From Cyclobacteriaceae bacterium (GTDB lineage Bacteria > Bacteroidota > Bacteroidia > Cytophagales > Cyclobacteriaceae), in contig JALHOT010000017.1 in assembly GCA_022842845.1 (NCBI GenBank), positions 1 to 64,000 of the forward strand: a stretch of 64,000 bases of DNA, given 5' to 3'. Positions 17,917 to 26,749 of the stretch are shown in pieces. Position 1 is the first letter of the stretch, and each line of letters begins with the position of its first letter. The position numbers and the translations under genes were made by a program. Under the pieces are notes generated by a model that worked only from the letters and a program-made list of their open reading frames with translations, had not been told where the DNA came from and made no database searches.

Positions 17917-18752
17917 TGCTTGGTTTGCCCAACTCATTCCAGGTTGACTGAGCTTCGAATTTCTCCGGATAGTTATTCAGCGCTTCAATAATATGCTCCA
18001 TAATTTATTTGTTGAGAGACAATCCCTAACAATTTCAAAAAGCCTAAAGGTGCTTTGCTAATACTTAGCTTTTCTTTCTTGTAATGTGTTTGGAATATTG
18101 CAGCTGCTTCATCCGCCCTTAATCCTTCTGGTCCCTGAATAATATATTCTTTGTTTTTTATCTCGGTTTCATTAAATGCACTGACTACTTATTTACCGTA
18201 ATCACATCCGGCAATGAAATGCATTTTATATTTTGATTTACCTGCCAGCAAAATCCTGTTGCCCCTTCTATAGGTGTGATTGAAATTCTCCATGAAAGTG
18301 GAGGGAAAAAATATACAATAAGGGATGCTGGATGCCTTAATCATGTCAACGGCCTCCTGTTTGAGTTGAAAGACCCACCAGCTGAAATGATTCATACCTT
18401 CGTACTGCATAACTAAAGAGCTGATAAAGCCTATTCGCTTAATATGATATTGCTTCGCCAAGGTGATAATCCTTTGTAGGCCTTCTTTTTCTGCATGAAA
18501 ATCATTGGGCTTTTCGGACTGTTTTAAGTTTAAATTGAGGTAGAGCTGATCTGCGTCTTTGATAAAGTTCTCAAGGCTTTCAGTATCTTTAAGATCACCC
18601 TTGACCAATTCAACCTGACTTGGTAGTATTTTTTCTGCCTTTGCTTGATCTCTTACCAAGGCTTTTACTTCGTAACCAGCTTTGATGAATTCTTGCGTAA
18701 CAGGTATTCCTAACATACCGGTTGCACCAATCATGTGAATTTTTTTGCTCAT
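17873..18752 (-). pseudogene. NmrA/SDR-type NAD(P)-binding protein, broken by a stop and a frameshift
   Basis: The intact part (18189-18752, 187 residues) has the Rossmann start MIGATGMLGIPVTQEFIKAGY and NmrA-like features (LVKGDLKDTESL, IPYCIFFPSTFMENF). It ends at a TAA after CDYGK. The same frame then continues with family-like sequence (VVSAFNETEIKNKEYIIQGP, LRADEAAAIFQTHY) until about 18010. After a frame change the typical C-terminus follows (MEHIIEALNNYPEKFEAQST, WNELGKP) to a TAG at 17873-17875. The TAA could derive from CAA (Gln) by one C-to-T change. The summed length, about 285-290 residues, equals the normal family length. Two separate lesions argue for real decay. It is the last gene after the permease, overlapping it by 4 bp. 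Confidence 0.82.
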
Positions 18753-20185
18753 ACTTTATAACGATGCTGAAAATAGAAATACAGCGGAATGCCCCAGGCC
18801 ACTAATGACAGGCCTAATAGCGAATTGATAACCTCACTGTTTCCTTGTAAGTAGTTATTAATATCGCTGTATAGGGTTACTACCAAGAAGAAAGTGGTGA
18901 TCGCAATAAAAATAGCCGGCACAAAGGGATATCCCCAAACGCGATAAGGGCGTTCTGCGTTCGGCATTTTTTTACGTAATATAAACACACCCAGCGCACT
19001 CAAACCATAGAAAAGCCAGCTTACAAAGATGAGCATGTCGGTAAGCATGTCAAAGGATCCACTCAGCACCAGCAGGCAAGTCCAGGTGGCGTGCAAGGTA
19101 AGTGCATTGCCGGGTGTTTGGTATGTTGGATGTATGACAGAAGTCCAGCGAAAGAAACGTTGTTCTTGTGCCATGGCAAAAGTTACGCGTGCCGTGGCTA
19201 AAATATTTCCATTGGTAGCTCCAATACCGGAGATGATTACCAGCAGAGCAATGAGCCCACCGCCAATCCCCCCCATAGCCAATTGGGCTGCATCGGAAGC
19301 AACAAAACTAGATGCGGCTACGCTGTTGATGTCCAGTACAAAGAGATAAGCTACACTGATCGTGGTGTAGATCAGCATGCAAGTGAGTAAGCCGAATAAT
19401 AGGCTCTTTGGAATGGTTCGTTGTGGATCATGGATTTCGCCTGCCATGAAGGTTATGTTGTTCCAACCATCGTAGCCCCAAAAGGCACCTGAAAGGGCCG
19501 CCACCACGGCCATGACCAGCGCCCAACCCTGTGGAGCATTGATGGCATTCATGCTGAGGTTACTGATTCTCCCATCACCAAAAGAAAAAATGCCAGCGAT
19601 CAGTAAAACAATGGCGCCAATCTTCACGACTGTAAAGATCACCTGTAATGCTCCTCCGGATTTTGTGCTTCTAAAATTGACGTAGGTGAGTATGATCACA
19701 ATAGCAATGGTGAGTCCCTTGACGCCAATGTTTTGCAGGGGGAATATTTTACCGATGAAAGGTATATAAAGATAAAATGCCTGTTCTACATCAGAACTAA
19801 AGCGAGGGAGAGACAGGTAGTATTCTGCATACGTACCCGCTACGTAAGCAATCGAAGCAACACCAGCTGTATTGAACACAGCAAAAGCAGCCCAGCCATA
19901 GAGAAAGGCTACAAAGTCGCCATACATTTTTTGGAAGAACACATACTGGCCTCCGGTTTCCGGTATCATGGCCGCGACTTCTGCATTGCTCAGTGCCCCG
20001 AATAAGGTAACAATACCTCCCAATATCCAAACAGCCACGAGCCATTCTGGCGAGCCCAGTTGGGATGCCATGAGTGAAGGTTTTAAGAAGATGCCAGAAC
20101 CAATAACACCCCCCACAACTAAAGATAAGATAGGCCAAAGGCCTAACGTGCGTTGAAGTTTTTCATGAGGTTTGGTTTTATTCAT
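18749..20185 (-). CDS. APC-family amino acid permease
   Basis: The 478-residue inner-membrane protein has about twelve hydrophobic segments and the APC signature in TM1 (SLVVGGVIGSGIFLKPS), plus ALSNAEVAAMIPETGGQYVF and FWGYDGWNNITFMAGEI, typical of the LAT-like branch (APC 2.A.3.8) of amino acid transporters. It would import or exchange amino acids; the substrate cannot be read from sequence. The ATG is 6 bp after the Rieske oxygenase stop and its end overlaps the decayed NmrA-type gene, so the three form one operon. The context suggests that an amino acid or amino-acid-like betaine is taken up for oxidation, but that is inference. Confidence 0.9.
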   Translation of the reverse strand: MNKTKPHEKLQRTLGLWPILSLVVGGVIGSGIFLKPSLMASQLGSPEWLVAVWILGGIVTLFGALSNAEVAAMIPETGGQYVFFQKMYGDFVAFLYGWAAFAVFNTAGVASIAYVAGTYAEYYLSLPRFSSDVEQAFYLYIPFIGKIFPLQNIGVKGLTIAIVIILTYVNFRSTKSGGALQVIFTVVKIGAIVLLIAGIFSFGDGRISNLSMNAINAPQGWALVMAVVAALSGAFWGYDGWNNITFMAGEIHDPQRTIPKSLLFGLLTCMLIYTTISVAYLFVLDINSVAASSFVASDAAQLAMGGIGGGLIALLVIISGIGATNGNILATARVTFAMAQEQRFFRWTSVIHPTYQTPGNALTLHATWTCLLVLSGSFDMLTDMLIFVSWLFYGLSALGVFILRKKMPNAERPYRVWGYPFVPAIFIAITTFFLVVTLYSDINNYLQGNSEVINSLLGLSLVAWGIPLYFYFQHRYKV

Positions 20186-20191
20186 CCCTCT

Positions 20192-21271
20192 CTAGCGCAT
20201 GAATTCAGCAATGATCCTGTGAAAATGATGCGTGCCCTGTTCGCGTTTAACAGAGTAGCGTCCATGTTGGTAGAATCGTGAGCGGATACCTTTTTGAACT
20301 TGCTGCACAACATCTTCATCCTCCATTTCCACTTCATCAAGATTGGCGCCAGCCCCTTGTCGTAGCTTACTTTCATCCCATACATAGGACAGAAAGGAAA
20401 CCTTAGTCCTGTCAATGCTTAGCGGCCGGATGATGTTTAGGGATAAACCCCAGGGATAAAAATTAAACATCATATTAGGGAAAACCCAGAAATAGTAGCC
20501 TGCTACTTTTTTTCCATAATCTGCAGAGGTAGGTGGAAGGTCAAAGCAAATATCTTCATCCTTAGCTAAACCAAGCTGCAGGTTGCTGTACTTAAATAGT
20601 TCAGTGGTATAGTTTCCGTAATCAATAACACTATTCAATCCAGCATGAATAAAGGGAATGTGAAATCCTTCCAGGTAATTTTCACAATAAAGCGCCCAGT
20701 TAGCATCGACCATGTAATCTTTAGATAAGTCAGGCCTAAACTGGAATTTTTCAAACGGCATCCAGCCAACACGTTGTTGCATTTCGTTGAAAAATACATC
20801 GGGTGTATGCCTGTTATTCAATGAAGTGAAAAGCCATTTACCGAATTGATGAACCTTGAGTTGTTTAAGATGATCAGCTTCCGAAGGAAAATTTTCAACT
20901 TCTTTAAACTCAGGCATGGACAGAAATGATCCGTCAAGATTAAATCTTCTTCCATGGTATTTGCATCGTAAATCGTGAAGTTTACAATCACGCTCAACAA
21001 TTATATTGCCCCTATGGGTGCATACATTGGAAAGACAATGGATAGCATGATTTTTATCTTTGGTAATAACCAGAGGCTCGTTCAAATAGTCTTCTAACAG
21101 GTTAATGGGCGTTGTCCAACCAATTTCTTTTACCTGATCCGTGTCGCCTATAAATTGCCAACTCGATGCAAATATTTTCTCTTTCGACTCCTGGAAGTAT
21201 TGTTCCTTTAAATAGAAATCGGTGTTTAGCGTTTTGGCCTTGGCAATATCGGGGTCGATCTCAAACTTCAT
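20192..21271 (-). CDS. Rieske non-heme iron oxygenase, alpha-subunit type
   Basis: The 359-residue protein has the Rieske motif CTH (84-86) and CKYH (103-106) for the [2Fe-2S] cluster. A C-terminal catalytic domain carries the 2-His mononuclear iron site in ENYLEGFHIPFIHAGL (H-x4-H). The same architecture is used by aromatic-ring hydroxylases and by choline, carnitine and glycine-betaine monooxygenases; the single short alpha subunit and the amino-acid permease next door make an amino-acid or quaternary-amine substrate plausible, not proven. No reductase or beta subunit is adjacent, so electron supply must come from elsewhere. It is the first gene of the operon with the permease and the NmrA-type pseudogene. 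Confidence 0.9.
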   Translation of the reverse strand: MKFEIDPDIAKAKTLNTDFYLKEQYFQESKEKIFASSWQFIGDTDQVKEIGWTTPINLLEDYLNEPLVITKDKNHAIHCLSNVCTHRGNIIVERDCKLHDLRCKYHGRRFNLDGSFLSMPEFKEVENFPSEADHLKQLKVHQFGKWLFTSLNNRHTPDVFFNEMQQRVGWMPFEKFQFRPDLSKDYMVDANWALYCENYLEGFHIPFIHAGLNSVIDYGNYTTELFKYSNLQLGLAKDEDICFDLPPTSADYGKKVAGYYFWVFPNMMFNFYPWGLSLNIIRPLSIDRTKVSFLSYVWDESKLRQGAGANLDEVEMEDEDVVQQVQKGIRSRFYQHGRYSVKREQGTHHFHRIIAEFMR

Positions 21272-21296
21272 GGTATTCTATTTCAACATGAAAGGC

Positions 21297-22079
21297 TTAT
21301 TGATTTTGCTTATTTAAAACATTATTAAATGCTTCCGTTAAATCAGTACTGCTCTCTAATCCAGTTTTTAATGCATCTGTCAGGAATTTAGGAATCTTTT
21401 CACCTCTCAAAACTTTTGCTTTTATCTCGATGATCATGTCCACAACATCGCTCTTGTTTTCCAGTGTAGAGGCCTGTACTTTTTCCTGAAGATCAGTCCA
21501 CTGGCTTACAAAAGCTTCATTAATTGATTGCTTGCTGATGGTATTGGATAATGACTTAGATCGTGAATCAATGCATAAGTTATAAGCACCAATAATAGAG
21601 TCAAGGTCTTGATACTTAAATTGCCCTTCCTCAATCTGTTTAGTAACCTCCGGACAATCTTCCAGGAAAGTCACCATCTTCTTTTTAAAGGCAAGATTGG
21701 GTACTTCAATGCCCTCGCCATATCTCTTGAGTAGGTATCGTCCCTCGTAAGTAAGTTGCTTATCAATTTGAAAGGCAAATAGACTAAGATATCCGTCTTT
21801 CAATAATTTCATAAAGACATAGTTATCACCCATTTTTACAGGCTGGAAGTATTCCTCGTTAATCAAAAAGCCACGCACCTGCACTATGGAATATGTGCTC
21901 TTCTTTTTATCCGGTTGGATAACCTGCACGCGTTTATCATATCCATTTACCAACATTTTAACTTGTCCCTTTAAGGTATCGCCCCTGGCCGTAATGAGGA
22001 AGTCCTGGGCATAAGAGGGTAGTGTGCCAATGAAGAGAAGAAAAGTTAGAAAAGGGATACTCAAAGTTTTCATGTTCAT
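21297..22079 (-). CDS. Secreted protein of unknown function
   Basis: The 260-residue product has a signal peptide (MNMKTLSIPFLTFLLFIGTLPSYAQ); a second ATG two codons in (22073) is an equally good start. After it comes a short beta-rich part (DFLITARGDTLKGQVKML) and then mostly helical sequence with EVPNLAFKKKMVTFLEDCPEV. I recognise the pattern of secreted Bacteroidota proteins in which a GDTLxG segment follows the signal, but not a named family. It lies 25 bp upstream of the Rieske oxygenase on the same strand and may share its transcript. Confidence 0.7.
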   Translation of the reverse strand: MNMKTLSIPFLTFLLFIGTLPSYAQDFLITARGDTLKGQVKMLVNGYDKRVQVIQPDKKKSTYSIVQVRGFLINEEYFQPVKMGDNYVFMKLLKDGYLSLFAFQIDKQLTYEGRYLLKRYGEGIEVPNLAFKKKMVTFLEDCPEVTKQIEEGQFKYQDLDSIIGAYNLCIDSRSKSLSNTISKQSINEAFVSQWTDLQEKVQASTLENKSDVVDMIIEIKAKVLRGEKIPKFLTDALKTGLESSTDLTEAFNNVLNKQNQ

Positions 22080-22195
22080 GATTAAACCTCCAAACTAGTA
22101 GTTAATCTGGTTAACAGCAAATCAAAAGTCTTAGGTATGAGACTTTTGAAATCCGTCATACTTAGCTTTTATTTGCGAGCTTGTCACATTAGCCT

Positions 22196-23074
22196 ATGAT
22201 CAATTACAACCCAAAAGTTTGGTTTTCACTTGTTTTCCACAGCTACAGCAAGCATGTGATGAAAACACTCTTGCCGGTGCTGATTTTCATGGCGGTTTAT
22301 ACTTTTGGAATAGAGGTAGCATTCGATATTTTCAATTTATCACAAGAGAACTTCCCGGGCACATTATCGATGCATTCGCTCTTGGGTATTGTATTGGGTT
22401 TATTCCTCGTATTTAGAATTAACTCGGCATACGACCGTTGGTGGGAAGGTCGAAAAATGTGGGGCGGTATGGTCAACAGCACCCGTAACTTTGCCCTTAA
22501 ACTCAATGCCTATTTAAGTAAGGAAGACCACGAGAGCCGGGAATGGTTTGCTAAGATGATCCCTAATTTTGTCATAGCCAGTAAGGAACATTTAAGAAGA
22601 GGCACTCAGCTTAGTGAGCTTGATCCACCCAGTGATGATTTCATGCACGAGATGAGGGGCTATAAACATAAGCCCAATCACCTATCTGCCATGCTCTACA
22701 GCAAGGTGAACGATTTGCACAAAAGAGGAGACTTATCTGGTTTTCATCTCATTAATTTAGATAAGGAGTTGAAAGATTTTACGGATTTAATTGGGGCGTG
22801 TGAGCGTATTAAGAATACACCTATTCCATATTCATATTCAATGTATATCAAAAAATTCCTTTTCATATACATTATCACCCTGCCTTTTGCGTTTATTAAC
22901 AACTTTGGCTATTTCACCGAGATTATTGTGGTGTTGATAACTTTTATCTTATTAAGTGTTGAGTTGATCTCAGAAGAAATTGAAGACCCCTTTGGTAAAG
23001 ATGTGAACGACTTGCCTACAGATGAACTTTCTGAGAAAATTAAGGAAAATGTAAAAGAGATATTAATGGCCTAA
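22196..23074 (+). CDS. Bestrophin-family anion channel
   Basis: The 292-residue membrane protein matches bacterial bestrophins (YneE/RFP-TM family): N-terminal KVWFSLVFHSYSKHVMKTLL, the highly conserved LFLVFRINSAYDRWWEGRKM WG segment at about 65-90, and later YSMYIKKFLFIYIITLPFAF and EIEDPFGKDVNDLP near the C-terminus. Bestrophins are pentameric channels for chloride or other ions in the inner membrane. The gene stands alone on the plus strand and ends 4 bp inside the small convergent gene at 23071. Confidence 0.92.
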   Translation: MINYNPKVWFSLVFHSYSKHVMKTLLPVLIFMAVYTFGIEVAFDIFNLSQENFPGTLSMHSLLGIVLGLFLVFRINSAYDRWWEGRKMWGGMVNSTRNFALKLNAYLSKEDHESREWFAKMIPNFVIASKEHLRRGTQLSELDPPSDDFMHEMRGYKHKPNHLSAMLYSKVNDLHKRGDLSGFHLINLDKELKDFTDLIGACERIKNTPIPYSYSMYIKKFLFIYIITLPFAFINNFGYFTEIIVVLITFILLSVELISEEIEDPFGKDVNDLPTDELSEKIKENVKEILMA

Positions 23075-23268
23075 TCCAGCGTAATACTTACAATGAAGTA
23101 TACGATTATCAGTAGAATAAGTACCCCGTACATAATGAGGTCAACCCTCACGTAATCTTTATACTCCCTATACAATTCCTTTAGTTTTTTAAGCATACCT
23201 TCTGATAAGCCCAAAGATAGAAATTTAGCATGTTGAATTGTGGCAAATGGATCAGAAGAGGATGGCAT
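23071..23268 (-). CDS. Small single-TM protein
   Basis: This 65-residue frame encodes a soluble, helical N-terminus (DPFATIQHAKFLSLGLSEGM, LKKLKELYREYK) and one C-terminal hydrophobic segment (LIMYGVLILLIIVYFIVSI), which is coherent for a tail-anchored small membrane protein. It fills the gap between two longer genes, overlaps the bestrophin stop by 4 bp, and has ATG start and TAA stop. I do not recognise the family; the case for a real gene is the composition and position only. Confidence 0.5.
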   Translation of the reverse strand: MPSSSDPFATIQHAKFLSLGLSEGMLKKLKELYREYKDYVRVDLIMYGVLILLIIVYFIVSITLD

Positions 23269-23331
23269 ATTAATAATTAATTGATGAACAACTTGTAATG
23301 TTGTCTGTTATGTTCCGACATACAGCGCGTT

Positions 23332-25716
23332 ATGAATAAGGCTTATCTGATTTTTTTATTCTGCTTACTCTTTTCTCTCAAACTTAGCGCTGAGGAAAAG
23401 GTAACGATCAATGGCTATGTAAAGGATGCCAGCAATGGCGAAGCCTTGATTGGAGCGACTATTTACGTACGAACCTTAGGAGTAGGGGCCACCACAAACG
23501 TTTACGGATTCTATTCACTTACCCTTCCGAATGGAACTTATGATATTGAGTTCACTTATATAGGTTACGCCAAACAGGTTATCAATCAGGTGCTTAATTC
23601 AAATCTGCGTCTGGACGTGGAGATGATTCCGCAGGGTGAACAATTGAAGGAAGTAGTGATATCGGCTGAGAAGGAACAGTCTTTAGTGCAGTCAGTGGAA
23701 ATGGGCGTTAATAAGCTCGACATTAAGACCATTACCAAGATTCCGGCTTTTTTGGGCGAAGTAGACGTGATTCGCAGTCTTCAGCAACTGCCTGGTGTAA
23801 GCAGCGTAGGCGAAGGGGCTTCTGGCTTTAACGTTAGAGGGGGGAGTGTAGGGCAAAATTTGATTTTACTGGATGAGGCCTCCGTATATAACTCTTCTCA
23901 TTTGTTGGGTTTCTTTTCTGTGTTCAATCCCGATGCCGTAAAAGATACGAAGTTGTATAAGGCAGCAATTCCAGCTCAATATGGAGGACGTTTAGCTTCT
24001 TTGCTCGATGTGAGGATGAAGGAAGGAAACAACAAAACCTTCGAAGCCAATGGCGGAGTGGGTACTATTTTCAGCCGACTTTCATTGGAAGCGCCTATCG
24101 TGAAAGACAAAGGTTCCTTTATAGTGGCGGGAAGACGCTCTTATATCGATGTGCTAGCCAAACCTTTTGTCGATATTCTGCAAGATGGTGCCAAGCTTAA
24201 CTTTTACGACCTAACCGGTAAAGCCAATTATAATATTAACGAAAAGAACAGAATTTTTCTTTCTGGTTACTTTGGTCGTGACGTATTCTTCTTCGATGGT
24301 GATCAGGGTTTTTCCTGGGGAAACAAAACAGGCACTCTTCGCTACAACAAAATTTTCAGCGACAGGTTGTTTGCTAACTTTTCTGCCATCTTTAGCGAGT
24401 ATGATTACTCCCTGCAATTTGGTGAGGATGACAGGGATTATTTCCGATGGAAGTCCTCCATCTCAAATTACACCTTCAAGCCAAGCTTTAGTTATTTTGT
24501 CAATAGTAATAACGAAGTATCCTTTGGGGCAGAAACTACCTACTACGAATTTGAACCTGCCAATGCTACGGCCGCCTCCAACGGGGTAGCAAGGCCACTC
24601 AGGCTCGATACTAAGTACAATGTTGAGAATGCTTTCTACATTTCTAATGATCAAAAAATTGGTGAAGTTTTAACGGTTCAATATGGCATACGTTACTCTT
24701 CTTTTTTCAGTTTAGGACCTGGAAAGAAGATCACGTACAATGATACCATTCCCGGTGCCAGAAGAAGGCCTGTGAGCGAGGTAGAAGTAAGATCTGGTGA
24801 TGTAATCAGCCAGTACAATAACTGGGAGCCCAGATTATCCATGAAGGCTCAGCTAAGTAATAATATTTCTTTGAAAGCCGGTTACAATAGAATGGTGCAG
24901 TACCTGCACTTGATTTCAAATACTACTGCCTCTAATCCATTGGATGTGTGGACGCCTAGTTCGGACAACATAAAGCCTGAGATTGGGGATCAATACACTG
25001 TCGGCTACTTTCAGTCATTTGGTAAAAATGACAATTATGAATTCTCTGCTGAAACCTACTTTAGGCAAACCGATAATCAAATTGACTATATCGATGGTGC
25101 TAATTTGTTGATCAATGAATATCTCGAAGGCGAACTCCTCACCGGTAAGGGTAGGGCTTACGGTCTTGAACTGTATTTGCAGAAAAAAGAGGGGAGGTTT
25201 AATGGCTGGGTGGCTTATACACTTGGTAAAACTGAATTGCAGGTAGAGGGTATTAATAACGGTGAGTGGTATGCCACTCGCTACGACCAAAGGCATAACT
25301 TAAAAGTGACAGGCTTCTATGAGATTAATAAGCGTTTGTCGGCCTCTGCCAATTTTACATTTGTGAGCGGTACACCGGCTACGTTTCCTACATCAAGGTA
25401 TGTTGTGCAGGGTATTTTGATACCCTATAATGCCAACGAGAGTAGAAATAATGTAAGGCTACCGGCTTTCCACCGCCTTGATTTTTCTTTAAGGCTTGAT
25501 GGTAAAACGGTGAAGTCAAATGGCAAGCAGCGCAAGAATACAGACTATTGGGTATTTGGTTTGTATAACGTATATGCCAGAAAGAATCCATTCTCCATTT
25601 ACTTTACCCAAGGCGATAAGCGAGTACCTGTAGGCAGTGCCATTAACAGTGAAGCCAGGCAAATTGCCATTATCGGTACCATCGTTCCATCGGTTTCCTA
25701 CAATTTCCACTTCTAG
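23332..25716 (+). CDS. TonB-dependent receptor with carboxypeptidase-regulatory-like N-terminus
   Basis: The 794-residue outer-membrane protein has a signal peptide (MNKAYLIFLFCLLFSLKLSA), a CarboxypepD_reg-like domain (about 25-110, INGYVKDASNGEALIGATIY), a plug domain (about 120-230, with SLQQLPGVSSVGEGASGFNV and RGGSVGQNLILLDEASVYN) and a 22-strand-type barrel to the C-terminal SYNFHF. It belongs to the TonB-dependent receptors that pair with DUF4249 lipoproteins in Bacteroidota, and that gene follows 4 bp later. The imported substrate is not known; no sugar-active or SusD gene is nearby, so this is not a classic polysaccharide-utilisation locus. Confidence 0.92.
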   Translation: MNKAYLIFLFCLLFSLKLSAEEKVTINGYVKDASNGEALIGATIYVRTLGVGATTNVYGFYSLTLPNGTYDIEFTYIGYAKQVINQVLNSNLRLDVEMIPQGEQLKEVVISAEKEQSLVQSVEMGVNKLDIKTITKIPAFLGEVDVIRSLQQLPGVSSVGEGASGFNVRGGSVGQNLILLDEASVYNSSHLLGFFSVFNPDAVKDTKLYKAAIPAQYGGRLASLLDVRMKEGNNKTFEANGGVGTIFSRLSLEAPIVKDKGSFIVAGRRSYIDVLAKPFVDILQDGAKLNFYDLTGKANYNINEKNRIFLSGYFGRDVFFFDGDQGFSWGNKTGTLRYNKIFSDRLFANFSAIFSEYDYSLQFGEDDRDYFRWKSSISNYTFKPSFSYFVNSNNEVSFGAETTYYEFEPANATAASNGVARPLRLDTKYNVENAFYISNDQKIGEVLTVQYGIRYSSFFSLGPGKKITYNDTIPGARRRPVSEVEVRSGDVISQYNNWEPRLSMKAQLSNNISLKAGYNRMVQYLHLISNTTASNPLDVWTPSSDNIKPEIGDQYTVGYFQSFGKNDNYEFSAETYFRQTDNQIDYIDGANLLINEYLEGELLTGKGRAYGLELYLQKKEGRFNGWVAYTLGKTELQVEGINNGEWYATRYDQRHNLKVTGFYEINKRLSASANFTFVSGTPATFPTSRYVVQGILIPYNANESRNNVRLPAFHRLDFSLRLDGKTVKSNGKQRKNTDYWVFGLYNVYARKNPFSIYFTQGDKRVPVGSAINSEARQIAIIGTIVPSVSYNFHF

Positions 25717-25720
25717 TATT

Positions 25721-26659
25721 ATGAAACAGCTAACGTTAAAATATTTATCATTCTTGTTGGGCATTGCTATACTCACGGCTTGTGAGGATGTAATCAACCC
25801 AGGCCTTGAATCAGCTGCCCCAGTCTATGCTGTAGATGCATGGATTACCAATAGCCAGCAAGCCCAGGTTGTTAAACTGATGCGCACACAGCCCTATTTT
25901 GATAATAGTTTGCCACCAGGGGTAAGTGGCGCAAATGTTCGTATTACCGATAATCAGGGAATAACTTATAGTTTTGTTGAGGGTGCTAATGCCGGAGAGT
26001 ATATATGGACTCCTGCAGGCAATGAAAGTTTTGGTGAAATAGGGCGACAGTATACGCTTACGATTACCATCAATGGCGAGACCCTTACTTCAACGACAGA
26101 AATGAATCCCGTTCCTCCGGTAGATAGTATCACCTTCAATAAGCAGTTGGGCAATCAATTTATAGATGACATATACTTTGCTGAATTCTGGGCCACAGAT
26201 CTTTTGCCGGTTGGTGATGCTTACTGGATCAAAACGTATAAAAACGGAGTATTGCTTAATAAACCGTCAGACATCAACCTGGCTTATGACGCTGCCTTTT
26301 CAAGGGGTGGAGGTTTTACAGGGGTGACCTTCATCGCACCTGTTCGCACTTCCGTCAATCCTTTTGACGAGGACGAAGATGGTGCGATCCTTTCTCCTTA
26401 CGTTGTCGGAGATTCGCTGTATGTAGAGGTTAATTCTTTGTCAGAGCAGGCCTTTGATTTTCTAACAGAAGTAGTGATTCAAACCGACAGGCCAGGTGGT
26501 TTTGGTGAGCTCTTCTCTACGCCACTGGCCAACGTGCCCAGCAATTTGCGAAATACGAACCCTTCAGGAACCAAAGTGGTGGGCTTTTTTAATGTAGCTG
26601 CTGTAGCAGGTAATGGCAGAAAGTTTAAGAGTTTAGAGGAAATAAGCAGAGTATTTTAA
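25721..26659 (+). CDS. DUF4249 lipoprotein
   Basis: The ATG at 25721 gives a lipoprotein signal (MKQLTLKYLSFLLGIAILTAC, Cys21); an upstream in-frame start at 25637 lies inside the receptor gene and would spoil it. The 312-residue product matches the DUF4249 pattern: CEDV at the lipobox, VYAVDAWITNSQQAQVVKLM near the start, DNQGITYSF, GRQYTLTITINGETLTSTTE and PPVDSITFNK. DUF4249 genes habitually follow a TonB receptor, as here (4 bp), and the product probably works with it on the outer membrane. The mechanism is unknown. Confidence 0.9.
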   Translation: MKQLTLKYLSFLLGIAILTACEDVINPGLESAAPVYAVDAWITNSQQAQVVKLMRTQPYFDNSLPPGVSGANVRITDNQGITYSFVEGANAGEYIWTPAGNESFGEIGRQYTLTITINGETLTSTTEMNPVPPVDSITFNKQLGNQFIDDIYFAEFWATDLLPVGDAYWIKTYKNGVLLNKPSDINLAYDAAFSRGGGFTGVTFIAPVRTSVNPFDEDEDGAILSPYVVGDSLYVEVNSLSEQAFDFLTEVVIQTDRPGGFGELFSTPLANVPSNLRNTNPSGTKVVGFFNVAAVAGNGRKFKSLEEISRVF

Positions 26660-26728
26660 TACAAGCTTCAACAAAAGCAGGGCATACTAAAAGCAAGGTA
26701 TTTTTTTAGGCGGGCTATCATTTTCAAT

Positions 26729-26736
26729 TATATTTG
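26729..26736 (+). promoter_or_regulatory. Putative -7 box of the protease-propeller-barrel gene
   Basis: TATATTTG matches TAnnTTTG, 13 nt before the ATG at 26750; a T-rich stretch (about 26701-26707) stands where the -33 element is expected. Confidence 0.45.
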
Positions 26737-26749
26737 AAAACTGCCACTT

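Noticed and set aside
25637-25720. Upstream start for the DUF4249 lipoprotein
   Set aside because: It overlaps the TonB receptor by 80 bp and removes the N-terminal position of the lipoprotein signal; 25721 is better.
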